Position numbers and translations under genes: made by a program. A stretch of 64,000 nt of DNA, taken from contig NC_085081.1 in NCBI RefSeq assembly GCF_963662255.1, positions 1 to 64,000 of the forward strand, read 5' to 3'. Below are positions 27,027 through 42,600 of this stretch, piece after piece; position 1 is the first letter of the stretch; every line of letters starts with the position of its first letter. Source of the DNA: Cinclus cinclus. Lineage: Eukaryota; Chordata; Aves; Passeriformes; Cinclidae. The notes below the pieces were generated by a model. It searched no databases. It was not told where the DNA came from and was given only the letters and a program-made list of their open reading frames with translations.

Positions 27027-29900
27027 ATGGAGCAGCGGGAGCGGCTGCGGCTGCTGCTGGTGCTGGGAGCGGCGCTCGGGGGTACGGGGGAGGGGGACGG
27101 GGGGGGGGGGGGGCGGGGGATGGGGGGGTCCCGTGGGTGGGTCTGGGGTGTTATGGGGCTCTATGGGGTGGTTATGGGGTGGTTATGGGGGGCTATGGGG
27201 TGGTTATGGGGCTCTATGTGGTGGTTATGGGATGGTTATGGGGGGGCTATGGGGTGGTTATGGGGGTGTTATGGGGCTCTATGGGGTGGTTATGGGATGG
27301 TTATGGGGGCTATGGGGCTCCCATGGGTTCTATGGGGTGCAGTGGGGGTCCATGGGCGCTATGGGGCTCTATGGGGTGGTTATGGGGTGGTTATGGGGGA
27401 TATGGGGTACTATGGGGGTCCCGTGGGTGGGTCTGGGGTGTTATGGGGCTCTATGGGGTGGTTATGGGGGGCTATGGGGCTCTATGGGTGGTTATGGGAT
27501 GGTTATGGGGGCCTATGGGGGCTATGGGATGGTTATGGGTGCTATGGGGTGGTTATGGGGCTCTATGGGGTGGTTATGGGGTGGTTATGGGGGATATGGG
27601 GCTCTATGGGGTGGTTATGGGGGCTATGGGGCTCTATGGGGTGGTTATGGGGCTCTATGGGATGGTTATGGGGTGGTTATGGGGTGCTATGGGGCTCTAT
27701 GGGTGGTTATGGGATGGTTATGGGGGCTATGGGGCTCCATGGGTTCTATGGGGAGCAGTGGGGGTCCATGGGCGCTATGGGGCTCTATGGGGGGGTTATG
27801 GGGCTCTATGGGATGGTTATGGGGTGGTTATGGGGTGCTATGGGGCTCTATGGGGTGGTTATGGGATGGTTATGGGGGCTATGGGGTGCTATGGGGCTCT
27901 ATGGGGTGGTTATGGGATCCATAGGGGTTATGGGGGTTATGGGGGGGCTATGGGTGCTATAGGGTGTCAGGGGGGGCTATAGGGCGCTATGGGGTGGTTG
28001 TGGGGGTCCCATGGGTTCTATGGGGTGCAGTGGGGGTCCATGGGCGCTATGGGGTGTGAGGGGTCCCTATGGGGTCTGGGGTCTCTGGGGGGGGTCCGGG
28101 GTCCCCACCGGGTCCCCCCCGAGTCCTTTGGACCCCCCCAGAACCCTGGGGGGGAGGAGGGGGGAGGGGGGGGGGAGGTGCCTCCCCTCCCCCCTCGCCC
28201 CTCCCCCATTCTAACCCCTCTCCCCTCCCCCACAGCTCTGTGCCCCCCACTCCGGGCCGCTCCCGCCCCTCCCCCACCCTCCCGATGTCCCCTGCCCGCC
28301 CCTCCCCCACCGCCGCCATCCCCTCCCCCCACTGCCCCCGGACTGCCAGGGGGAGGCGATGGCGACCGAAACCACCCTCGGGGCTACCAAGGAGGGGACA
28401 CCCGGGGACACTTTGGGACGCGGCGATGACGTCACCGGAAGTGCCGCCACCCTGGTGGCCGCTGTCACCTCCCCCACGGGAGGCGATGACCTTGCGGTAG
28501 CCCCCGGTGGGGACATGGTGGCCACGGAGGGGACGGCCCGGCCCGGTNNNNNNNNNNNNNNNNNNNNNNNNNNNNNNNNNNNNNNNNNNNNNNNNNNNNN
28601 NNNNNNNNNNNNNNNNNNNNNNNNNNNNNNNNNNNNNNNNNNNNNNNNNNNNNNNNNNNNNNNNNNNNNNNNNNNNNNNNNNNNNNNNNNNNNNNNNNNN
28701 NNNNNNNNNNNNNNNNNNNNNNNNNNNNNNNNNNNNNNNNNNNNNNNACATACTTGGACATAATGGGAGGGCACTGGGAAGCAAACGGGAGAGCTGGGAG
28801 GGACTGGGAGGGAATTTGGTGGAACTGGGAGGCGACTGGGAGGGGACTGGGAAGAACTGGGAAGGGATTTGGGGACACTGGGAAGAACTGGGAGAACCTT
28901 TTGTTCAGGACTATCTTGTACTGGGCCGTACTGGGAGCGATTTGGGGAGGGGGTCTCTGGGCTGACCCCGATGACCCCTCTGGCCCTTCCCACTGACCCC
29001 TCTGGCCCCTCCCACTGACCCCTCAGCCAATGGCAGCGCTCGGACACCCAACGGGGTTCGCTGTTATGGCTGCCCCGAGGACGGGCCCTGTCCCCCCACC
29101 ACCATCGTCCAGTGCTACGACAACCTGCGGGGCTGTTTCCACGGCAACGTCACCCTCCGCATGGGTGAGTCCGGCGAAACCAGGTGCCCCCCCCCCCTTC
29201 CTTCAGGTGCGACACCTGCACAGGTGTTTTAACTCCGCCCCCACCCCCGGCCACGCCCTCCTCAGGTAACCTCACCTGGTGGCGAGAAATCCGTGGCTGC
29301 GTCCCCGACGGGGCCTGCGCCCGGGAATGGCGCGGTGACGACGCGGCCTCGCTCAGCGGTTCCTGCTGTCATGGCGACCTCTGCAATCGGAACCTGGCCA
29401 ATAAAACTTTCTTCGAGCCCGACCTGCCCCGCCTCGAGCTTCTCCCGCACGGCCACGCGCCCACGGCCGTGCCCGACAACGCAACGGCGGGCGGTAACGG
29501 CACCAAGATGGCCGCCGGTGCCGGCGGCGTCACCGCCGACGCGGCCGCCGGTGACGCCAAAGAGAACCTCGGTGATGACAAAACGGCCGCGACTGAGCAC
29601 GACGTGGCCGGCGGCAGCAAGAGGGCCGCAGGTGGCAAGATGGCTGCCGGGGACAAAATGGCTGCCGGGGACAAGATGGCTGCCGGGGACAAAATGGCTG
29701 CCGGGGGCAAGATGGCTGCCGGGGACAAGATGGATGCCGGGGACAAGATGGCCGCAGGGGACAAGATGGCCGCCGGTTACGTGGCACCCGGGCGGCCAAT
29801 GGGACGCAAGGATGGGATCAAGGGGCCGGTGGGGCGGGGCCAAGCTCTGGGCGGGCCTGGGTGGCTCCTCCCCTTCCTGTTGTTGCCCCTCCTCCGCTGA
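27027..29900 (+). CDS. LYPD3: LY6/PLAUR domain protein LYPD3 (C4.4A), GPI-anchored; middle incomplete
   Basis: Supported exons are 27027-27081 (signal peptide, MEQRERLRLLLVLGAALG), 29027-29164 and 29266-29900. The last two encode the second three-finger LU domain: NGVRCYGC, GPCPPTTIVQCYD, GCFHGNVTL, REIRGCVPDGAC, SLSGSCCHGDLCNRNL and ANKTFF, matching LYPD3 in order. After it comes a linker with eight 18-bp in-frame repeats (KMAAGD). A hydrophobic tail (WLLPFLLLPLLR) suits a GPI signal. The first LU domain is not recognised: 28548-28747 is 200 N, and the 28236-28547 sequence has no LU cysteine pattern. LYPD3 is a cell-surface protein of epithelia with laminin/AGR ligands in mammals. AATAAA lies at 29931-29936. 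Confidence 0.8.
27130..28065. repeat. CTATGGGGTGGTTATGGGG minisatellite, LYPD3 intron 1
   Basis: More than 80 short units of 9-11 bp (CTATGGGG, GGTTATGGGG, CTCCATGGG). A longer block (GGGTTCTATGGGG with CAGTGGGGGTCCATGGG) recurs near 27330, 27745 and 28015. Confidence 0.9.
28236..28547 (+). other. possible LYPD3 exon running into the assembly gap
   Basis: A good acceptor (CTCCCCCACAG) ends at 28235. The frame starting exactly at 28236 is open to the gap and becomes Thr/Gly/Ala-rich (MATETTLGATKEG). Exon 27027-27081 ends in phase 1, however, and that frame would stop near 28428. Either this is not the partner exon or a base is wrong. No LU-domain cysteine pattern is visible. Confidence 0.25.
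28548..28747. other. assembly gap of 200 N
   Basis: Exactly 200 N, probably a scaffold placeholder of arbitrary size. It lies where the first LU domain of LYPD3 is expected. Confidence 1.
28770..28940. repeat. ACTGGGAGGG minisatellite, LYPD3 intron
   Basis: About 12 units of ACTGGGAGGG, ACTGGGAAG and similar, with the G-rich strand on the sense side. Confidence 0.75.
29638..29781 (+). repeat. 18-bp coding minisatellite in LYPD3
   Basis: Eight in-frame units of AAGATGGCTGCCGGGGAC encode KMAAGD, with single changes (KMDAGD, KMAAGG). The unit start AAGATGGC resembles a YY1 core. The human LYPD3 linker here is Ser/Thr/Pro-rich. Confidence 0.9.
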
Positions 29901-29936
29901 GGGCGGGGCTTCCTCCCCGGGTGCGCGGCCAATAAA

Positions 29937-30548
29937 TGCTGTGGTGGAAAACGCAGGTGCCGGAGTCGTCGTTTTGGGGGGAAATTGTTTTTTTTTTTTA
30001 ATGCTTTTCGTTGTGTTTTTCAGTATTTTAAGTTACGTTGTTAATATTTTTGATTAGATTTCTTGGGGGTATTTTTATTTTTTAAATTATTTTTTGGTAA
30101 TATTTTTCACTATTTTTCTTTTATATTTTCAATACTTTTAGTTGCATTTTTAATATTTTTCTTTTTTTTGTTCTATTTTTAAAATGTTTCTGTTATATTT
30201 TTAATAATATTTAAATTATATTTTTCACTATATTTTTCACTATATTTTTCACTATATTTTTAGCTATATTTTTCACTATATTTTTCATTTAATTTTTCTT
30301 TATTTTCAAATATTTTTAAACTTTTAAATTCCTTAAATTTCATTTCATTAAAACCCTTTTCATTCTTTATACATAATAGTAAAATTTCTTTCCTTTTTTG
30401 CTCTCTTTCCTTTCTCTTTTTCTCTCTTGTGTTTTCCCCTCGTCCCCTTCACCTTCCCCTGATTAATTAAAAACAAAAATTAGGATTTTAAATTAAGGAT
30501 TAAATTCAGCATTTTCCCTAAATTTAAACCCGTAAAATGGTGGGGAAA

Positions 30549-30596
<48 letters not shown>

Positions 30597-30870
30597 TACC
30601 CTTAAGTCACATTTGCTAATATAATTACCTATTATTAGTATAATTTTAACACTATTAAATTTTATTTATTGCAATTATCAAACGTCATTAACAGAAGCTC
30701 ATTAGCACTCAGCTAGCCCCTCCCACACAATCCCTCCCTCCCCAGAAATGACCAGAAAAGGAGGTTTTGTCCCGAAAAAAGCTTTAATAAATACAACAAG
30801 GGGAGAAACCAGGGGCTCCCAGTGTTCCCAGTAAGGGTTTGGGGGTTCCAGGATGGATTTTGGGAGGGAA
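29937..30870. other. AT-rich intergenic stretch with (ATT)n
   Basis: T-rich TATTTTT repeats (about 30000-30300) and a pure ATT microsatellite at 30551-30594. No exon is seen. The PHLDB3 transcript, coming from the right, probably ends within or just before this stretch. Confidence 0.6.
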
Positions 30871-30879
30871 AAAGGGGAG

Positions 30880-33465
30880 GAAATGGCGGGAAATATGAGG
30901 GGAAAAGGGTAGAATAGCTGAGGGGAAAATGGCAGGAACCATGAGGGGAAAAAGAGCGAGAAATGTGAGGGGAAAAGGGCAGGAAACATGAGGGGAAAAT
31001 GGTGGAAAACCTGAGGGAAAATGGCAGAAACCATGAGGGGAAAATGGCGGAAACAGTGAGGGGAAAAAGAGCAGGAACCATGAGGGGAAAATGGCGGGAA
31101 GCTTGAAGGAAAAAGAGCAGCAAATGTGAGGGGGAAAAGAGCGGGAAACCTGAGGGGAAAATGGTGGAAAACCTGAGGGAAAATGGTGGAAAACATGAGG
31201 GGAAAAGAGCGGGAACCATGAAGGGAAAAGGGTGGAAAACCTGAGGGGACAATGGTAGAAAACATGAGGGGAAAAGAGCGGGAAATCTGACGGGAAAATG
31301 GTGGGAACCATGAGGGGAAAAGAGCGGGAACCATGAGGGGAAAATGGCGGAAACAGTGAGGGGAAAAAGAGCGGGAACCATGAGGGGAAAATGGCGGAAA
31401 ACCTGAGGGAAAATGGTGGAAAACATGAGGGGAAAAGAGCGGGAACCATGAGGGGAAAAGGGCGGGAAATGTGAGGGGAAAAAGAGCGGGAAATGTGAGG
31501 GGAAAAGAGCGGGATCCATGAGGGGAAAATGGTGGAAAACATGAGGGGAAAAGAGCAGGAAACATGAGGGGAAAATGGCAGGAAGCTTGAAGGAAAAAGA
31601 GCGGAAAACGTGAGGGGAAAAAGAGCGGGAAACCTGAGGGGTAAATGGTGGAAAACATGAGGGAAAATGGTGGAAAACATGAGGGGAAAATGGCGGAAAA
31701 CCTGAGGGGACAATGGTAGAAAGCATGAGGGGAAAAGAGCGGGAACCATGAGGGGAAAATGGTGGAAAACCTGAGGGGAAAATGGCGGGAAGCTTGAAGG
31801 AAAAAGAGCGGCAAACGTGAGGGGAAAAAGAGCGGGAAACCTGAGGGGAAAATGGTGGAAAACCTGAGGGAAAATGGTGGAAAACCTGAGGGAAAATGGC
31901 AGAAACCATGAGGGGGAAATGGTGGAAAACATGAGGGGAAAATGGTGGAAAACCTGAGGGGAAAAGAGCGGGAAATCTGACGGGAAAATGGTGGGAACCA
32001 TGAGGGGAAAAGAGCGGGATCCATGAGGGGAAAATGGTGGAAAACCTGAGGGGGAAATGGTGGAAACCATGAGGGGAAAAGAGCGGGAACCATGAGGGGA
32101 AAAGGGCGGGAAATGTGAGGGGTAAAAGAGCGGGAAACCTGAGGGGAAAAGAGCGGGATCCATGAGGGGAAAATGGTGGAAAACCTGAGGGGAAAATGGT
32201 GGAAAACCTGAGGGGACAATGGTAGAAAGCATGAGGGGAAAAGAGCGGGAACCATGAGGGGAAAATGGTGGAAAACCTGAGGGGAAAATGGCAGGAAGCT
32301 TGAAGGAAAAAGAGCGGCAAACGTGAGGGGAAAAAGAGCGGGAAACCTGAGGGGAAAATGGTGGAAAACCTGAGGGAAAATGGTGGAAAACCTGAGGGAA
32401 AATGGCAGAAACCATGAGGGGGAAATGGTGGAAAACATGAGGGGAAAATGGTGGAAAACATGTGGGGAAAATGGTGGAAAACATGAGGGGAAAAGAGCGG
32501 GAACCATGAGGGGAAAAGGGCGGGAAATGTGAGGGGTAAAAGAGCGGGAAACCTGAGGGGAAAAGAGCGGGATCCATGAGGGGAAAATGGTGGAAAACCT
32601 GAGGGGAAAATGGTGGAAAACCTGAGGGGACAATGGTAGAAAGCATGAGGGGAAAAGAGCGGGAACCATGAGGGGAAAATGGTGGAAAACCTGAGGGGAA
32701 AATGGCAGGAAGCTTGAAGGAAAAAGAGCGGCAAACGTGAGGGGAAAAAGAGCGGGAAACCTGAGGGGAAAATGGTGGAAAACCTGAGGGAAAATGGTGG
32801 AAAACCTGAGGGAAAATGGCAGAAACCATGAGGGGGAAATGGTGGAAAACATGAGGGGAAAATGGTGGAAAACCTGAGGGGAAAAGAGCGGGAAATCTGA
32901 CGGGAAAATGGTGGGAACCATGAGGGGAAAAGAGCGGGATCCATGAGGGGAAAATGGTGGAAAACCTGAGGGGGAAATGGTGGAAAACCTGAGGGGGAAA
33001 TGGTGGAAACCATGAGGGGAAAAGAGCGGGAACCATGAGGGGAAAAGGGCGGGAAATGTGAGGGGAAAATGGTGGAAAACCTGAGGGGAAAAGAGCAGGA
33101 AACATGAGGGGAAAATGGCAGGAAGCTTGAAGGAAAAAGAGTGGCAAACGTGAGGGGAAAAAGAGCGGGAAACCTGAGGGGAAAATGGTGGAAAACCTGA
33201 GGGAAAATGGTGGAAAACATGAGGGGAAAATGGTGGAAAACATAAGGGGAAAATGGTGGAAAACCTGAGGGGACAATGGTAGAAACCATGAGGGAAAAGA
33301 GCGGGAACCATGAGGGGAAAAGGGCGGGAAATGTGAGGGGAAAAAGAGCGGGAAACCTGAGGGGAAAAAGAGCGGGATCCATGAGGGGAAAATGGCGGGA
33401 AGCTTGAAGGAAAAAGAGCGGCAAACGTGAGGGGAAAATGGCGGAAACCGTGAGGGGGAAAAGGC
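30880..33465 (-). repeat. 23-bp minisatellite directly after the PHLDB3 stop (3' UTR)
   Basis: About 110 units of AAAATGGTGGAAAACCTGA-GGGG or AAAAGAGCGGGAACCATGA-GGGG (plus-strand reading, 23 bp). Marker units with GAAGCTTGAAGG recur near 31099, 31582, 31790, 32297, 32710, 33123 and 33400, all spaced by multiples of 23. The block 32297-32710 is repeated nearly exactly at 32710-33123 (18 units). The minus strand has no stops in any frame for 830-918 codons. This is a property of the unit, not evidence of a protein. Confidence 0.9.
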
Positions 33466-38582
<5,117 letters not shown>

Positions 38583-38619
38583 CTGGCTCCCAGTTCAGAC
38601 CAGTAACTTCCCAGTGCCC

Positions 38620-39030
38620 CCCCAGTACGTCCCAGTATAACCCAGGCCCTCCCCCCAGTACATCCCAGTCCCTCCCAGTACCCCCAGCCGCTCTCCCAGT
38701 ACCCCCCAGTCCATCCCAGTCCATCCCAGTCCCTCTCCCAGTCCCTCCCAGTACCCCCCAGTATATCCCAGTCCATCCCAGTCCCTCCCAGTACCCCCAA
38801 CCCCTCTCCCAGTCCCTCCCAGTACCCCCCAGTATATCCCAGTCCATCCCAGTCCCTCCCAGTCCCTCCCAGTACCCCCAACCCCTCTCCCAGTCCCTCC
38901 CAGTTCCCCCCAGTCCATCCCAGTCCATCCCAGTCCCTCTCCCAGTCCCTCCCAGTACCCCCAACCCCTCTCCCAGTCCCTCCCAGTCCCTCCCAGTATA
39001 TCCCAGTCCATCCCAGTCTCACCCCTGTCT
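38620..39030. repeat. CCCAGTCCCTCCCAGTACCC minisatellite, PHLDB3 intron
   Basis: Ten-bp-based units (CCCAGTCCAT, CCCAGTCCCT, CCCAGTATAT). The sense strand is ACTGGGAGGG, the family also seen in CADM4, ETHE1, XRCC1 and SMG9. Confidence 0.9.
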
Positions 39031-39039
39031 CCTCTCCCC

Positions 39040-39520
39040 CCCCGCCGGGGGTGGGGGAGGGGCTGGGGGGGGTCTCTCCCCCACCGCGGTGCACCATGGG
39101 AAATTTTTTTTTGGGGCGGGGGGGGGGGAGAGAGGTGGACAGAGGTCAAAGGTCACGGCCCGACCGTGTGGGGGGAGGGTCTGACCTCCCCTCCCCCCTC
39201 CTCACCTGCCCTCCCCTCCCCCCTCCCCCCTCACCGAGCGCGCGCACCTGGCCGGAAGTGAGAGTGAGAGCGTGGGGGGAGGGGAGGGACGTACCTTTGT
39301 GACGTCACAACCACGCCCTCCCCCCCCCCCCCCCACCCCCCACGCGCGCACCTGGACGCGCAGGTTCCGCCACACCTGGAATTTTGAGAGGGGGGGGGGG
39401 GGGGGAGGGGCGAGGCTTTCCCCTCCCCCACCCCTTGGGAAAAAACGACCACGCCCCTTTGCCCTCCCCCCACCCCCTCCCCCCCCCACTCCAGCCTCGT
39501 TCTGAACCCGCTGCGGTTTT
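39040..39520. other. GC-rich region between PHLDB3 and ETHE1
   Basis: It holds a TGACGTCA at 39300-39307, long G and C runs and CGCGCGCACCTG blocks at about 39240 and 39342. This would be the 5' side of PHLDB3 if the gene is short, but no first exon with an ATG could be fixed. Confidence 0.4.
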
Positions 39521-39526
39521 TTTATT
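39521..39526 (-). promoter_or_regulatory. ETHE1 poly(A) signal
   Basis: TTTATT on the plus strand (AATAAA on minus), about 135 nt after the ETHE1 stop. Confidence 0.75.
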
Positions 39527-39659
39527 GGTGGGGAATACAACAAAAGGGGCGTGGCTTCAACCGGAACCGGAAATCGGACGGAATTTTTTTTTTCCCCCTC
39601 TCGCATGGGTGTGGCTTTCGCCCCTCCCACTTCTCCCAAAAAAAAAAAAGGGGGCGGGG

Positions 39660-42600
39660 CTAAGGCTCGTCCTGGATCCCGCAGCGGAGATTGGCGGGAA
39701 CGGCGAGGTCTGCGAGAGGGGGGAGGGGTGAGAGCGGAAACGCGGGAATTTGGGGAGGGGGAGGGGTTGGGGGGGGTGGGGGAGGGGTAAGGAGGGAATT
39801 GGGGATTTGGGGGAGGGGCTTTTTTTGGGGGGGGGGGAGGGGGGGGGTTGGATTTTGGGGGAATTTTGGGGGGATTTTGAGAGGATTTTTGAGGGAATTT
39901 TTGGGGAATTTGGGATTTTTTTGGGGGGGATTTGGGATTTTTGGGGGATTTTTTGGGGGAAATTTGGGATTTTTGGGGGAATTTTTGGGGAATTTGGGAT
40001 TTTTTTGGGGGGATTTGGGATTTTTGGGGGAATTTTTTGGGGGAATTTTTGGGGGAGTTTTGGGGGATTTTTTGGGGAATTTGGGATTTTGGGGGGGATT
40101 TTTTGGGGGAATTTTTGGGGTAAATTTGAGAGGATTTTTGGGGGGAATTTTGGGGGAGTTTTTGGGGGAATTTGGGATTTTTTGGGGGGGATTTGGGATT
40201 TTTGGGGGAATTTTGGGGGGATTTTGTGAGGATTTTTGGGGGAATTTGGGATTTTTTGGGGGGATTTTTTGGGGGGATTTGGGGGAATTTTGGGCAATTT
40301 TTGGGGGGAAATTTTTGGGGAATTTGGGGGAATTTTGTGAGGATTTTTCGGGGGAATTTTGGGGGGATTTTTTTGGGAATTTTGGGGGGATTTTTTGGGT
40401 AATTTTGGGGTAATTTTGAGGGGATTTTGGGGGGATTTTGAGGGGATTTTGGGGGATTTGGGGTAATTTTGAGAGGATTTTTTGGGGGATTTTTGGGGGA
40501 ATTTTGAGGGGATTTTGGGGGAATTTTGAGGGAATTTTGGGGGGATTTTGAGGGGATTTGGGGGGGATTTTTTGGGCGAATTTTGGGGGGATTTTTGGGT
40601 AATTTTTGGGTTATTTTTGGGTTATTTTGAGGAGATTTTGGGGGGATTTTTTGGGTAATTTTGGGGGGATTTTTTGGGTAATTTTTGGGTTATTTTGGGG
40701 TTATTTTGAGGAGATTTTGGGGGGATTTTTTTTGGTATTTTTTGGGTTATTTTGTGGGGATTTTTAGGGGATTTTTTGAGTAATTTTGGGGGGATTTTTT
40801 GGGTAATTTTGGGGGGATTTTTGGGTTATTTTGGGGTTATTTTGAGGGGATTTGGGGGGGATTTTTTGGGTAATTTTGGGGGGATTTTTGGGTAATTTTT
40901 GGGTTATTTTTGGGTTATTTTGAGGAGATTTTGGGGGGATTTTTTGGGTAATTTTGGGGGGATTTTTTGGGTAATTTTTGGGTTATTTTGGGGTTATTTT
41001 GAGGAGATTTTGGGGGGATTTTTTTTGGTATTTTTTGGGTTATTTTGTGGGGATTTTTAGGGGATTTTTTGAGTAATTTGGGGGGAATTTTTTGGGTAAT
41101 TTTGGGGGGATTTTTGGGTTATTTTGGGGTTATTTTGAGGGGATTTGGGGGGGATTTTTTGGGTAATTTTGGGGGGATTTTTGGGTAATTTTTGGGTTAT
41201 TTTTGGGTTATTTTGAGGAGATTTTGGGGGGATTTTTTGGGTAATTTTTGGGTTATTTTGGGGTTATTTTGAGGGGATTTTGGGGGGATTTTTTTTTTAT
41301 TTTTTTGGGTTATTTTGTGGGGATTTTTAGGGGATTTTTTGGGTAATTTTGGGGGGATTTTTTGGGTAATTTTGGGGGGATTTTTGGGTTATTTTGGGGT
41401 TATTTTGACGGGATTTTGGGGGGAGGGCTGAGATCAGGTAGGAATTGGGGGCAATTTTTGCGGGGAATTTTGCGCCAGTGGGACAAGGAAGGAATTCGGG
41501 ATTTGGGGGGAAAATTTGGGAGGATTTTTGGGGGGGTTTTGGGAAGCCGGGTGGGGTTTTGACCTGGGTGGGGGGGGTGGGGGTGGGGATTTTTTGGGGG
41601 GGAGGGGCCGCACCCATGAGGCGGGGGCGGGGCAGCTGCAGCCGCTCCATCAGCGCCACGAAGTCGTCGGGGCTCAGGCGCAGGCGGGGGTTGTGCAGCC
41701 GCTCCTCCCCCACCGTGGTCATCGTGTGGCCTGGGGGGGTGGGGGAGGGGTCAGAGACAGAGAGGAGTGACCGGTGAGTGACCCCTGACCCCTGAGTGAC
41801 CCCTGAGTGACCCCTGAGTGACCTCTAACCCCTGAGTGACCCTCAGTGACCCCCGAGTGACCCCCTGACCCCTGAGTGACCCCTGAGTGACCCCTGACCT
41901 ATGAGTGACCTCTGACCCCTGAGTGACTCCATGACCCCAAGTGACCCCAAGACCCCTAAATGACCTTTAATGACCCCTGAGTGACCTCTAGATGACCCCA
42001 AGTGACCTTCAGTGACCCCTGGTGACCTTTAATGACCCCTGAGTGACCCCTGACCCCTGAGTGACCCCTGGGTGACCTTTAGTGACCCCTGAGTGACCTC
42101 TAGATGACCCCTGAGTGACCTTCAGTGACCCCTGAGTGACCTTTAATGACCCCTGAGTGACCCCTGACCTCTGAGTGACCCCTGACCCCTGAGTGACCCC
42201 TGGGTGACCTTTAATGACCCCTGAGTGACCCTTGGGTGACCTTTAATGACCCCTGAATGACCCCTGACCCCTGAGTGACCCCTGGGTGACCTTTAATGAC
42301 CCCTGAGTGACCCCTGACCCACCCCTGGGTGACCTTTAATGACCCCTGAGTGACCCCTGAGCCCTGAGTGACCCCTAAATTACCTTCAATGACCCCTGAT
42401 TGACCCCTAAGGGACCCCCGAGTGCCCCCTGACCCCCGAGTGACCCCTCCCCCCGTTCCCCTCCCCTCCCCCACCCTGGTAGTCGTGCCCGGGGTAGATC
42501 CGGCAGCTCTCGGGCAGGGTGAAGATTCTCTCGTGCACGGAGCGGTGCAGGGTGCGCGCGCAGCCTGGGGGGAGGGGCGGCCGCCGTCACCATGGCGACC

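Noticed and set aside
28211..29047. Frames spanning the N gap
   Set aside because: Continuity depends on 200 unknown bases.
29262..29843. Antisense frames of 130-190 codons opposite the last LYPD3 exon
   Set aside because: Shadow of the plus-strand coding repeat; the plus frame carries the LU cysteines and GPI tail.
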